From Otis tarda (taxonomy: Eukaryota > Chordata > Aves > Otidiformes > Otididae), in NCBI GenBank assembly GCA_026413225.1, contig CM048557.1, positions 3,100,001 through 3,164,000 on the forward strand: a DNA stretch of 64,000 nt, written 5' to 3'. Below the pieces are notes generated by a model. That model saw only the letters and a program-made list of their open reading frames with translations. It was not told the DNA's origin and made no database searches. Of this stretch, positions 49,411 to 62,700 are shown one piece after another. The first letter of the stretch is position 1. Each line of letters begins with the position of its first letter. The position numbers and the translations under genes are program-made.

Positions 49411-52400
49411 AAAGTGAACCTATTGAACCCAGCTGAAAAATCCCAAGTGTTATTTAACAAATCCCAAGAAATTAAGGTGCAATTTCTTCCTGCATCAGCT
49501 TTTAAAATCTGATTTATGGAAATTACAAATTTTTATTATTATCTATATTTATGTCACTTAAGACTGCATTCATGTTAGTACTATATTGTAGTCAACTAAT
49601 TTTACATTGTTTTAAAAAAATACAGATGTGCTCAGAAGGGCACATTTAAGCTCAGCAAGGACTGAGCATCCCTGATTTCCCTTGGTTTTTTTTAAAAAGA
49701 AGGTTTTCCCTTTAATTTTGCCATCTCATTTTCTCTCTCTGTACAATTAACTTTGGAAAGGTTCATTGATAATATTGTGAGGTTCAGCAGTGCCTTGTTT
49801 TTGTTTTTTTTTTTCCAGTAGCAAGATCCAGACTGAGAAAATTCTGTGTGCTACATTCATTAATTTTTCTGGGAAATAGTATGATCATTCTCATTCTGGG
49901 AGGTAACATGTTGTGCAGTTGTGTGGAAGCATAATGTATTAACTGTGCCATTCACAGTCTGGAATGGCTCCAGGAGGACACAATTTAGCAGCTTCTCTGT
50001 GGAAGAAGAGAATATCTTTATTTCTTCTCCAGTCAGGATGTCGATTCATTAGAAGTCTTTGTACCAGAGCCTGTATGCATCTGCCTGTCTTCTGTCACAA
50101 ATGCCAGACTTGTCTTCCTTCCTTCCTTCTTCTCTTCCTTCTGTCAAAGGACATCAGAGAACCAAAAGTCTCACTGAGGTCTATGGAGAAAGAAATGCAT
50201 GCATGAGTGCCAGTATCAGAAGTTCTGGTGAGTGCACACAGCTTGAGTATATCCAATTTATGTGACTCAGGATAGTGTATTTCAGTGGGACTGAAAAGAC
50301 AAAATGGCACTGAGGTTCCTGAGATAAACAATCATAAAATAATGGTCAAATGTTCTTTCTTTGGATCTGAAGAGCCACTGATATAATTTTGTGATCGATA
50401 AACTCAAAAAGATTAATTATGTTGAGTTAGTATACATTAAGAATTTGCATAGTAGGATATGTGAAATGATTTGCCAGTATGGTACAATCTAGCACATCTG
50501 GTAGGTGCTGAGAAGCTTTCTAACAACCTGGAAGAGTCTTTTTTTCTACCAGTTACCAATACAGAATTTCTACCACCTGATACATACTTCTGAATTTGAA
50601 CTGATAAATTAAATGTTTTAAATGTTAAAATTAAAACATAATGATATAAGTAAACTGCTATCATATATATAGCAAGTATCTTGAGATATATTACCAGTGC
50701 ACTATCTTGTCTAATCTGGCATAAATCTATCATTGACTTTGCTTTCTTATACTATTTCTAGTGTCAACTGCAGTTAATATGCCTTCTATCACCACTAGAT
50801 TCCACCACAACATACATTAACTTCTGTGATAAAAAACTTGAATGGCAGAAGAGCACTAAGAATTAGAAATAAAATTAATTAAAATTAATATAAATTTAAA
50901 AGTTGGAAAGCTTCTTAACTTTCCCAGACTTTCATCTGCGAGGCAGAAATAAATTCCTTAAGTTCTGTTCACCAGTGAGTACAGAAATGTAGTCAATAAA
51001 TTCCTGTTCTAGCTGTCCTCAACACCTTCATAAATGATGGGAGGTTTTTGGGTCTTAAATGTATGTTATAAAACAAGACAGAAAAGGCTATGCAAGTCAA
51101 CTAAAAGAAATGTTGTTGGCTGTAAAAATCTTGGCACAGAAACTCCCAAGGATTAGAATCAAAGGGATCATGACAACAGTCTGAACATGTATTTGAGCTA
51201 GAAATTCACAGATTTAGGGGGACTAATAAATAAGTTGAAGGCCAAGGGGTTATCATAGCAGCTGTATAAAAATTATAGATGGGCAGCTTCATCTCTCAAA
51301 TTCTTGACGACTGCTTCAGACCCTACAGTATCTATACATCCATATACCTTCTTTCTGTGCATTGTTTTTTGGCATGCAAAGTATTTGATATTTTTACTCA
51401 CATTGCCCAATTAGAAAAGGTGCTTAAAAAGAAAGAAAAAAATCCTGAAAAAAACAGAGACATTTATACCCAATAGTATAATTCAACTCATTTTAATGCC
51501 AGAGATGGTACTATGAAGTAGTTAGGAAAATGCATTAAAGCTCAAATTTGCAACAAACAGAAAAATTGAAATGATTGGAGGCTGTGTTTTGCTTTTACTG
51601 AGAGCAACAAAGGAAAAAGGCCAAAATTAAAGGGCTCTATGAAAAAACAATGAGCATGTGTCTGTTTGAGTTAGTCTCTGCCTGTGTACCTCCTTTGAGA
51701 CGACCTGCATCTGGGCACAAAAAAATAGCCTCATTTGTGGTAAGGATGGGAGAAAGTATTTTCGATTTAAAAATTCATCAGCAGAAAGTAGTAGAACATT
51801 ATGTAATCAGATAATTTTCAGAAACTATTGATAATATTGATTATTTACTATTTCGTGCTGGCTGAATTTGTTCACTGAAGATCTATTAGGAATATGTAGT
51901 TCACGCTAATTTAGGTCTTTAGCGATCACATCTATTTTCCCCATTCTTTATATTACATCTCAATAATGATGAGTAATTCACTTGTAAATATCTTCTCAGT
52001 AATGAGTTTTGCTGAAAATTGAGATATCACAGAATAATATTCTGCAATTCTGGATGATGATCTCAGCATTTTCAGAACTGTTCATTCATTGTCTTTCCCT
52101 GCACAACTCTGTTGTTATCTCTGTTCTGGTGAGATAAGGAGAAAACTAAAGGAAACAGAGATTAGAAGAAAAAATTGAGAAATTAGCTTCTTCCCGTGTG
52201 CTCTTTACCTCAAAACCGCTCTTCCAGCTGACTTACCCAACATTCACCTGCATCTCTAACTGCAGGGCTTTGCGACACTCCAGGTGTCACTGTATTTGTT
52301 TTCACATCATCTCACAAGAAAAAGGTGTACATTGGCAAATTTTATGTCAATCACAGCGACTAGACAGGAGCCTGTGCAAAACACAACCAGTGAGGAGGCT

Positions 52401-53649
52401 GGCGTTGCTGACAAATTGTTGTGGCCATATGGGGTCTTCTGGGGAAATGAATGCAAGAGCAGGTGTGCTGTTGCAAACACTTAAAAACTGATAAGGCTAG
52501 TTTTGTGGGCGACTGGAGGAAAGCGAAGAGTGGTTTTGTCTCTGTGTGTGTTTGGCTGTGTGTTGCAGAAAATGGGGTGATTAAATTATGGTACTGTTCA
52601 GGCAAGCTGGGTTTCTTAGATGCCCTAGGAGAGATTGGTAGCAGATTCCTATTGAAAGAACTGCTCCTAAAATCAATTACATTAACGTGGAAAGCTGAGA
52701 GTAAGGGGATGTAAGCCTTTTCTCCCAAAGACTATGGGAGAAAAAGCTTAGGGACAGCTATGCTTCTGCTGGTGTCCATCTGGGCGAAGCTAAGGGAAAT
52801 TGAATTTGGAATTGGGTGCAGGAAACAAGGGCTGGGGTTCAATGTGGTTTCTGAGTATTTTTCAGAAAAGCTAAGAACTAGTGGCTTTTAGAGGAATTCT
52901 TGAGATCAGATGGAAGGTGACAGCCTTGATTAGAGAGGGCATGACAGAAGGCCTTTTGGGAGTTTGAGCCTGTGCATCTTTAGAAAATATCAAGGTTCTT
53001 GTTCAACAGATGCCAGTGAGGCCCGAGGCAGCTGTAGCTGTGATTGCAGACCTTTCCCAGAGCTGGTCTTAACTCTGCCAGAGTTGCAGGAGTAGCCAAT
53101 GTGAGCTGAGTTATGTGACGTGTGAGAGTTTGTGGATCTGGGTAAAGTAACATTGTTTGATAGCTGAAATAATAAAGTGGATTCCAACAGTGTTTGCAGT
53201 TAAATTATGAAGCTGACATAACATATTCCCCTGCCTTGCCTGAAATACTCCTTGTACTCAATTGGGATTTATATTAGATGAGATTTGAGGCATAAACGCC
53301 CAGATGATTTTAGTTACAAATTTAAAGACTGTTTCTAAAATTGCTGAAATTCTGATGGCCTATGATTATTTTGGAGGCCATAAAGAGTCCAGGATATTCA
53401 ACTTCACAACTACTGTTCAACCTGTTGAAATCAACAGCAATGTTTTTTGGCTTGGTGTTTGTTGCTGCTGTCTAAATGTGCTAGAAGTGAAAGTTATATT
53501 AGAATTCCCCGAACTCTACAAGTAATATTCCTCTGAATGTTTAATTTGCGTTTATTGCTGTCTTATCTCTGTACATAATCTGCTGCAGATTCCTTTAAAA
53601 ATAAATTCCTTTTATGTCAGAAAGATCTTGGGAAAAAAAGATCGTAGAA
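49411..53649. other. Intergenic, nothing recognised
   Basis: AT-rich over most of its length, with a moderately GC-richer part at about 52190-53110 holding overlapping frames on both strands that show no recognisable domain. No repeat family was assigned. Confidence 0.5.
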
Positions 53650-54476
53650 GCATAGAATCATAGAATGGTTAGGGTTGGAAGGGACCTTCAAAGGCCATCT
53701 AGTCCAACCCCCCTGCAAGGAGCAGGGATATCCACAACTAGATCAGGTTGCTCAGAGCCTCATCCAACCTGGCCTTGAACGTCTCCAGGGATGGGGCTTC
53801 CACCACCTCTCTGGGCAACCTGTTCCAGTGTTCTATAACTCGCATTGTAAAGAATTTTTTCCTAATTTCCAATCTAAATCTACTCCCCACTATTTTAAAA
53901 CCATTACTCCTCATCCTATTGCAACAGGCCCTACTAAACAGCCTTTCCCCATCTTTCTTGTAGGCCCCCTTGAGGTACTGGAAGACTGCTATCAGGTTTC
54001 CCCGGAGCCTTCTCTTCTCCAGGCTGAACAGCCCCAACTCCCTCAGCCTGTCCTCATAACAGAGGTGCTCCAGCCCTTTTATCATCTTCGTGGCCCTCCT
54101 CTGGACCTTCTCCAACTGGTCCATGTCCTTCTTGTGTTGGGGGCTCCAGAACTGGACACAGTACTCCAGGTGGGGTCTCACCAGGGCAGAGTAGAGGGGG
54201 AGAATCACCTCCCTCGACCTGCTGGCCACGCTCCTCTTGATGCAGCCCAGGATGCAGTTGGCCTTCTGGGCTGCAAGGGCGCATTGCCGGCTCATGTTAA
54301 GCTTCTCATCCACCAGCACTCCCAAGTCCTTCTCCTCAGGGCTGCTCTCAATCCATTCTCCGCCCAGCCTGTATTTGTGCCTGGGATTGCCATGACCCAG
54401 GTGCAGGACCTTGCACTTGGCCTGGTTGAACTTCATGAGGTTGGCACGGGCCCACCTCTCCAGCCTGTCAAGATCT
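53650..54476 (-). mobile_element. CR1 LINE 3' end with open ORF2 remnant
   Basis: A minus-strand CR1 of about 0.83 kb. An open frame of 232 codons (54436-53738) runs from [14 protein letters not shown] to the ORF2 stop without interruption, so this copy is fairly young or well preserved. It is truncated just before this region and lacks the catalytic domain. It is very similar to the copy at 44296 over their shared 3' part. Confidence 0.94.
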
Positions 54477-54578
54477 CATAACACGGTTGAGAGTTAGTTC
54501 TACACAAAACTCGCTCAGAAGCTTTGTATTTTGGAATTCAGTATCTGGGACTGTAACTCCAAAAGCAATCTGCAGCAT
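54477..54578. other. Short spacer between CR1 and LTR
   Basis: About 100 nt of unassigned sequence, ending with the left copy of the AGCAT target-site duplication (54574-54578). Confidence 0.7.
54574..54578. repeat. Target-site duplication, left copy
   Basis: AGCAT directly abuts the LTR's TG end. Confidence 0.8.
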
Positions 54579-54761
54579 TGTCGTAGTTCAGCCCGGATCG
54601 GGACCGGACTACGCAGTCTCTCTCTTGCTCCCCCCACCCTCCGAGAGAATAGGAGGAGATGATATAGGAAAAACGGCTCAAGGTTTGAGATAAGGACGGG
54701 GAGAGAATCCTTAAAGTTACCGTTATGGGCAAAACAGACTTGACTTGGGGAAAACTATTCA

Positions 54762-54767
54762 TTTATT
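54762..54767 (-). terminator. Polyadenylation signal of the solo LTR
   Basis: AATAAA on the minus strand, within the 3' part of the LTR, in the same orientation as its promoter-like box. Confidence 0.45.
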
Positions 54768-55535
54768 TCTAAAAATTAGCAGGAGAATGAGACAGGGAAC
54801 AAGATAACCTCCCCCCACCCTTCCCTCTTCCCGGGCTTAACATTATCTCTACTACCTTCCCCTCCCGAGCGGCACGGGGGGGGAAAAGGGAATGGGGGTC
54901 GCGGTCAGTTCATCACGCATTGTTTTATGCCGCTGTATCATCGTTGGGGGAAGAACTCCTCGCATTCCTCCTCTTCTCCAGCGTGGGGTCCCTCCCACGG
55001 GCCGCAGTCCTTCGTGAAACTGCTCCGGCGTGGGTCATCTCTTCCACAGGGTGCAGTCCCTCTAGAACAGCTGCCCCAGCGGGCCCTCCACGGGCCACAG
55101 CCTCCTTCAGGCCTCCACCTGCTCTGGCGTGGGGTCCTCCATGGGCTGCAGGTGGATCTCTGCCCCTCCATGGACCTCCATGGGCTGCAGGGGGACAACC
55201 CGCTCCACCATGGTCTTCACCACGAGTTGCAGAGGAATCTTGGCCAGGAGCCGCATTACTCCTCCCCCTCCTTCTGAACTGACCTTGGCGTCTGCAGCCG
55301 TTCCTCACAACAGGCTGGCAGACGCCTCTCAGGATCCTTTTTACATCTTATTCGCTTCTCATCTCCTCTCCACTTCTTGCAGCCAGGCTGGGCCGAGTTG
55401 GGCCCAGTCGGCTGCCCGGCGAGAGGCCAGAGGGTGAGGCCTGCAAGGCCCATGAGGCTCGCGCCTCCCCCTCTCTGCCCCCCGCTCAGCTGCTTCACAT
55501 CTTCTCTCCTTTCTTTTTTTTCCTGTTTTCCCCTA

Positions 55536-55543
55536 CTTAAATA
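55536..55543 (-). promoter_or_regulatory. TATA-like box of the solo LTR
   Basis: TATTTAAG on the minus strand, in the expected region between U3 and the repeat-rich part of the LTR. Confidence 0.45.
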
Positions 55544-55716
55544 CGTTATTGCAGAGGCATTATCACGGGACGTTCTGCTACCAATTGGCTCAGCCTTGGC
55601 CAGCAGCAGGTCCGCCCTAGGCCCGGCCGAGTCCACTGAACAAAGGGGAGCAACTTCTAGCAGTTTCCTACAGAAGCTACCACCTTAGGCCCCCCCTCTC
55701 TAACAAAACCAGAACA

Positions 55717-55721
55717 AGCAT
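55717..55721. repeat. Target-site duplication, right copy
   Basis: AGCAT directly abuts the LTR's CA end and matches the left copy exactly. Confidence 0.8.
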
Positions 55722-56392
55722 TTAAAAATAAAGCTAGTGAACCTAAAAAGTAGTTTGCACAGGAAATGCGTGCCAGGAATATTTAGGTTGGTGTCCATCT
55801 AAGTTAGTTTCCTCTTCTTATCAGACAGAGACTTCTGCATCACCAATAAATATCTATAGAAAAATTTTAAACATAGGGGCTTCAGCAGATTATAGGACGT
55901 TCTACTTGCATTTTTGTGATGGGTTGGTTCAGGACCACAGGTCAGCATCTTGCAGGATTGGTCCTTGTGTTTGCATAGAGCATTCCTGAGCAATTTAAAC
56001 AACAAAAACATTGATGACAGCCCACAGAAAATCAATTAAAAATATCTGGAAAACAATAACCAGCCACATCTGTTCATGTATCCTGTCTTCTGAAGGTTCG
56101 TCGTGCCATTAATGAAAAAAGCGATTAGGACAAAAAATGAGACCCATGTTCAAATGTATGCTGCACCCTTGGTGTGCTGCAGATTTTTCATGCAGCAGGT
56201 CTGAATTACTGTGAGAAAATCACTTTCAAGAAGACAGATACTTGCAGTTTTTTAAGTTTCTGGACCTTCAAGCCTCTTCCCCTCTGTGAAAGTACTTCCT
56301 CAGAAAATGACAACCAGATGTTGTGAAGTGCTCAGAAACTACTGTAATAAAGATTATCTCAGTACACCCTCTGATAAGTTTTGAAATGAAAC
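55722..56392. other. Intergenic, nothing recognised
   Basis: AT-rich sequence between the solo LTR and the next CR1; no feature was recognised. Confidence 0.6.
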
Positions 56393-56742
56393 CATAGAAT
56401 CATAGAATGTTTTGGGTTGGAAGGGACCTTCAAAGGTCATCTAGTCCAACCCCACCTGCAAGGAACAGGGACATCCCTGACTAGATCAGGTTGCTCAGAG
56501 CCTCATCCAACCTGGCCTTGAATGTTTCCAGGGATGGGGCATCCACCACCTCTCTGGGCAACCTGTTCCAGTGTTCTACAACCCCCATTGTAAACAAATT
56601 TTTCCTAACATCTAATCTAAATCTACCTCCCTCTATTTTAAAACCATTACCCCTTGTCCTGTCACAACAGGCTATACTGAACAGCCTCTCCCCAACTTTC
56701 CTGTAGGCCCCCTTAAGGTACTGGAAGACCGCTATAAGGTCT
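56393..56742 (-). mobile_element. CR1 LINE 3' end (0.35 kb)
   Basis: Minus-strand, 5'-truncated copy with 3' octamers at 56393-56410 and the last ORF2 codons open up to the truncation. The 3' UTR reads GTTTTGGGTTGG, unlike the GGTTAGGG variant of its three neighbours. Confidence 0.93.
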
Positions 56743-59700
56743 AAAACTGCTAGCTGCTTCGAAGTCATCTCTCCTAATTTGTGTTTTATTTACTTAAAGG
56801 CTCAAAAGATTTTTCCGTCCTCTGGACATTGAGGGCTTCAGGCTTGTTCATATATATCTCTGTTTTTTATTGTTGAACTTACAGAGCAAAATTTACTTTT
56901 CCAAATATGGTTATGAGGAAGCATGCAGTTGAAAATAATGAGAAATTAATGAAATGGGAAGCTCATTTTAAAGATAAGAGAATGTGTACCTGACTAAATA
57001 TGCACTGTAAATAATTAATCCTATATCTATTGCATAAATAATAATGTATATCAGACTGAGCTAGCCTGAGGGTTCTGTAAGCATTATGCTGTGTGTGTAT
57101 TCCATAGGGGCAGGAGAAACCAGCAAAGGTTTCCCATTTAATTAAACCTTTAGACAGTTTTGTATATTTCAGGCCTGCTGGGATGAGAGATTGGCCTTAT
57201 GTGACTTTGTCAGATGAGATGTAGTGTAAAGACTTTTCTTTGGCCACAGTTTTCAAAATTTTTTACATGATACTGGATATTCATGTTTGGATGAGCAGGC
57301 AGCTGGCAACCTGTGTACGCTTTGAGCAAATGAACGACAAGGCACCATCAGCCCTACTGTATACAGATACAGGTAAAATGTCATAATGGTAATATTCTGA
57401 GGAAAGTGAAGATGCTATAGATATTGTGTCCTGCATTTCGGCCATTGATGAAATAATTCATGTAATACATGTGCTGAAAATCTGTCAAGCACTGTAAGAT
57501 CTAGAATCTAGTGTCCTGATTTCACTCTCTTTTACTTTTTTGTACATGTAATCAGTACAACTTTAGACATTTTTCATTATCCTGTATTAGCAGGATCTGC
57601 CGTATTAATAACAGCTGAACAAGATCTGTAATTCAGGATTATTTTAGGTAATTTCTCTCATTATTTCATAAAGAGGAGGGTAATCAAACATATCTTTTTT
57701 TTTTCTAGGAGCAATAAAAATACAGTAGTAACTAATATCAACATTTTATTTTTATAGCAGACAAATATAGAGGCAGCTTTACTACAGCTGCTGAATATGC
57801 TTGAGCTAAAATCTTTACTTACCTATTTTCTTCAGATTTTTACTCACTTAAAGCCATGACTCAGCAGTTTCCATGTCTGAGGGTGTCCACAGTGTTAATG
57901 ATATTCAGCACTCGATAAAGCTAAGATCGTCTTGATGTCTTTCTTGTATGTGGTTGTAACTGTTTTATTGATTCTAAAGAAATGGTTGTGTAATTAATAA
58001 ATAAATTTTAAATTCTGCTGGTACAATTTCTTTGTGTCTCCCACTCTTCAAAATTATGGAATTGTTCAATAGTATTTTTAAGTATTTAATACTTAATTTA
58101 ATACTTAATTTAATACTTAATTTTTAAGTATTTCCCTCTGAGTTTTAAAAGAAATACTAATAGAGGAATAATTGACAATACATGTTTACATACAAGTAAC
58201 ACCATAGCAGATGTTACAATAGTCCTTTAAAATTACTATCAGTGACATACAGTTTGCTTTATTGCTCTGTTCCTTCATGTATCAGTTCCCTAAGCTTTCA
58301 AGATTCATATGGTAGAATTATGCACTAACAGTGCTCAAGGGGCCCCTGCTAGTCTTTGATTATGATCTTTTCTGGGTCAGATTAATAATTCATACAATAT
58401 TTCTCTGTGAAAAGAGATCTGTTGCCTGTCATCTCCTGTCATCTTTTTAAGGTTTCTTTCAGCCCTCTAATGGGACTGAGGCCAGATAATTTGAGGATTA
58501 AACTTCAGAAAAAGGATAATTACTAGGTTATATGAACAGGCACCAAGTAAAGATCATTCTAAACTTGAATGTTTTTTCTGGATTTTCAGCTATTAGACTG
58601 AGGAGCAACTTCTCATGAAAAACGCAGGAAGATTCATTACATGAGGCACTTAAAATGCGATCGATAACTCCTGATGGGGAAAAAAAATCACTGTGAGGTA
58701 TAATTCTTCTCTGTGGAAGAATTGTAGATACAAATAAATTTTGCAAAATTTTTGAGGGAAACTTGAAATCTTGTTCATGTTCTTTGGGATACAAAAGGTA
58801 TTTGATGAGGTGTTGTATATTTTAGATTTTTAAAAGTCATCTTTGATATAAGAAAAAATGGATCACTTTACTTCAATTTTTAACTGAGTGAGGAAATACA
58901 TTTTCAAGAGAGAGACTCAAGTATTTCATAAACATAACTTTGAATGGAACAATTCAGAACAGAAGGTGATGCCCAGGGATTTTGATTAGCTTTACCTTTT
59001 CTCATAGGTTGTTTGAGTTTTGTTTTTTAAGGTTTTTTTTGTTGTTGTTGTTTTTTTTTTTTCAGTTACACCCGGTTTGCTTGTAGTACTCGAGACACAG
59101 ATAGTCTTGTTTATTATCCCTTTGCCTGTTGCCTACTTTGAAAGAAAAAGGGACAAAGCATAGCTTGACAGTCTCATTAGACTCCTTATTTTTTGAAATG
59201 AGGTTGAAGGAGAACTCTGGAAAGGGATGAGGAGAACCTCCCTGCGTACAGTAGGGAGGTTCTTGAGTAAGCTTGAGTATTCCTTCCTGCAGAGCTGGGG
59301 AACAGAGAAAAAGAAAGGGTTGTCCAGCCCAAGACATGGCAATGCTGGTTGAAATCCTACTCATATAACAGACTTTCTGTATGACTTGAGGGAAAGTTGT
59401 CTGGCTTCCCTGCCCACTCATAAAAGAGCCTAATGTGAGGAGAAATCTGTTACTCCGGCATACTCTGTACTAGAAAAACAGGGCTATATATGTTCTTGTT
59501 CTCCTAGAACCATGCTGTAAGATGACCTTGGCAGGGAAGGAGACGGCTTCTGCTTCAAAAGAAGTCATGATTAATTCTTTTACTAAATAATATGGCAATT
59601 CAACTTCACATTAAATCTCAATATCCAACTCTAAAATGATCTGGAATACTTTACATTAAATGGAATCAATAGCTGAAATAAGATGAATATTGCAGTTCCA

Positions 59701-62700
59701 AGATAAGGTCTTGATTATCCGTTGTTTGAAAGATAAATGAATGTATAGAAGAGTAATAAAGTTAATATTTTCTGCACAGATAATTGATGTTTTCTGTGTT
59801 TTTTCTTTCACATTCCATCAGCCTGGGAAAGATTAATTTCTAAATATCAGCAAGGATTACAGCATAAAATAGACTAGCATAGGAGAGGCATAGTATTCCT
59901 ATCTTTTCAAATGGTATGGATATGATTAAATTGCAATGTAAAAAGGTAGATGGGGCTAAATTACTCTTTGAGACACACATTTCAAGAATGTTGCACAATC
60001 ACACTGAGAGAATAGCAATATAACTTGCAAGGAAAGTATTAAGTACAAATACATTTGTGTGGAGATTTAAAGGTTAGTCACACATGTAAGTACTTAATCT
60101 GTGGCAAAGCTTGAGACAGCTTAAATTGCATCTGGAAGAAAAGGAAGTATGCTTTGAGATTATCTGTGTTACAGTTTCTAAGTAGAACCCGTGACTTTTT
60201 TTTTTTTTTCTTCAGAAAATACCCTGGGATGGAGTTGGAACCTGGGCTCAACAAAATCTGTTACAAATAATACATTGTTATATGGAAAGACAGTAAGCAT
60301 GTGGAGAAGCATTGAGAAGAAGGATATGCAAGCCCTTCTCAGCTGGCAGTCTATTATGACAAACCTAAAGAAAAGAAGTGTGAATACCAGGAATTTATTT
60401 TCCAGATGATATCTTAGAAGTACGACTGTCATTCAAAGAGAAAGATTAAAGCTTTCAGAACGGGATTTTCTCACTGATGGGATAAGTTGCCACAGAGCAT
60501 GCAAATTCCCATGTTTCTTCCAGGGAGCATTGCCAATGCATCATAAGGAAACCTGACTTCAGCAAGCCTCTCATCTTTTAAATTAACTGTCATCAAGCCT
60601 ATCAACCACCTTTGCATGATTTAAGATCAGGCCTGTTGGTAAGTGAGCAGGCTATATAATAACTTTTTTTTTTAGTTTTAGCTATTACTTACATTGTCAT
60701 CTAATTAATAATCTTACTTTAAAGATTCACTTTGGTGCATTTTTTTTTTGTTTTTATCCGATGGCCATAGTTGACCAAATTAGGATAGTGGCCTAACTGG
60801 TGCCCTAGTTCAGGAGGTTTCTCTGTTTTTTAACTTTTCTTGATGGCAGTTAAACAACTGGTATCCTTTATGAGAGAACACAACTTTCTTTCTAATTCTA
60901 AAGACTATCACTTAAACCCATTTCTTGTTATGTTCTAAAATCTTTTTCTTAGATTTCTCCTGTCTGAAAAATGTTAAAATAAATGAAAATGAAGTAAAAT
61001 TAGTACATATCCATTGTTTGTGCTTTCACATGCCGTTTTCAGGTTTCTGATAAGCAGATTAACAATCTGGTGAATAGGAAAGAGCTTGAGGTACCATTCA
61101 ATGATTCATCGTATGGGCTTGTTCCAGTAACTAGACCAGTTTTTGTTTCTCACCTGTGTTACTTTTCCATGACATTTTTACTTGCAATATTTTGTAGCTC
61201 TCGTATAGACAATTTCTTGTATTTGAGTGTATTTTGAGGCTTTAAATGTCATTTGCTCCATTAGTATTTCCTGCTAATTGAACAGAATTTTTGAAAGAAT
61301 ATTGAATCACAATTTTCAAAAGAAATTGAAGCTGATGACAATGGTGCCATAAGATAGATACTTACGTTATTGTATGCTGCAGCAGCAGAGAATAAAGGCA
61401 AACTGTTTGATCCTGAAGTCACACACACTCTAATGTGTGTGGTTAATTGTTTATAATTTTAAAATAATTTTTACTGTTAAGCAAACAATTGTGTAGTGCC
61501 ATTATTAATGATCTTCTGAGATTATAGTTGTACTTCCAAAATTAGTTCTGTTTTCCTGCATAGGATCTCAAAACATTGTGTAACATGACATTATTCCAAT
61601 GCAGAAATGGAAAGTTTATCCATGTTTCTCCTCATCAGAATTATGTCTAGAGACATATTCTTTTCATATTCAGATCAGAGCATTAGTCTCCGGTATGACC
61701 TACCAGCTTGTTTTAAAGAAAAAAAAAAATGGAGAAAATTAGATGGAGTCACCATTACATTGACAACCTACCAAGAAATATGTCTGTCTTCTATTGATAT
61801 TAAGTGATACACAAAGATGTATTGAAGCTAATTGGCTTCCTTTGAGAAACAGGTTCAGACAATTGAAGGAAGGTGTAAATTATTAGAAATACAAATGTTT
61901 TAGTTAGATCTAACAGTCAGGGATAGCTCATTTCAACTGAAGTGTTAAAAGCACATAACAACTTTTAGCCTGAGTGATTAATCTCAGAGGTTTCTGTTTG
62001 GAAGCATATATTCTTTTCAAAAGACCTTTCTAGTAATAATATGTCATTAGATCTGCACCTCAACACAGAAGTGTAGGCAAAAAAAGTTATTAGAATTACT
62101 TTCATGAACCTGTTAATGAAGGAAAGATGCAGAGATATCCTGAAGGCTAGAGAATTCAGCTTCAGTCTGTATAATCATGAATAGGGAGTACTGCCAAATC
62201 GGAAACCAAATGTATATCTGCTGGAAATATAATCTTCTCCACAAATCCTTGATTACTCTTTTCTAATGAGAGCTGACTTGGAATAATAGCCAAGAAAAAA
62301 ATACTGTTGTCTTCACTGAATTTTTAAATAAAAGCGGTAAAAGTCTTAATACAAATCCATTTATGGTGGTCCTTTTTGATGCCTTACTTTTCACTACCAA
62401 GGGCATTTGTGGGAGAATACGACCTTGCCATGATCTCAGTGTGGGTATGAACATCTGTTATTTGATGCTGGATATTTAGCAAGTGCTAAGTTCATAGGCA
62501 TCATCTGTGGAAGGCTGAAATAGGCATGCAGAAAGCCCCTGTATGATAACAATGGAAGTAGAGATACCACATTAAAAAATGTTCTTTAAAATCATGTGAG
62601 ATTCACCTAAGATCTTACTACTTGTTCTGTGTCTGCTTGCTTTCCTCTAATGAAAATACAGAAGTAAAGTAGTCTAAGATGATTATTGTATTTATATGAT

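Larger units (their letters stand above)
54579..55716 (-). mobile_element. Solo LTR of an endogenous retrovirus, 1138 bp
   Basis: Plus-strand text runs from TGTCGTAGTTCAGCC to AAAACCAGAACA, with TG...CA termini. It is flanked by perfect 5-bp duplications AGCAT (54574-54578 and 55717-55721), consistent with a single integration event followed by LTR-LTR recombination. It is GC-rich. In the minus direction it has a TATTTAAG promoter-like box (55543-55536), a cysteine-codon-like GGGCTGCAGG repeat zone (about 55128-55230) and an AATAAA signal (54767-54762). Long overlapping frames inside it are by-products of the GC-rich repeats. Confidence 0.85.

Noticed and set aside
52198..52728. Overlapping frames of 87-122 codons on both strands
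   Set aside because: No recognisable motif and no consistent splice or start context on either strand.
53675..54481. Plus-strand open frame of 268 codons
   Set aside because: It lies antisense to CR1 ORF2, whose minus-strand frame explains the lack of stops; similar shadows occur at 44330-44917, 34456-35199 and 17411-17998.
54920..55690. Several overlapping Pro/Gly/Arg-rich frames
   Set aside because: They sit wholly inside the GC-rich solo LTR and reflect its CTCCATGGGCTGCAGG-type repeats.
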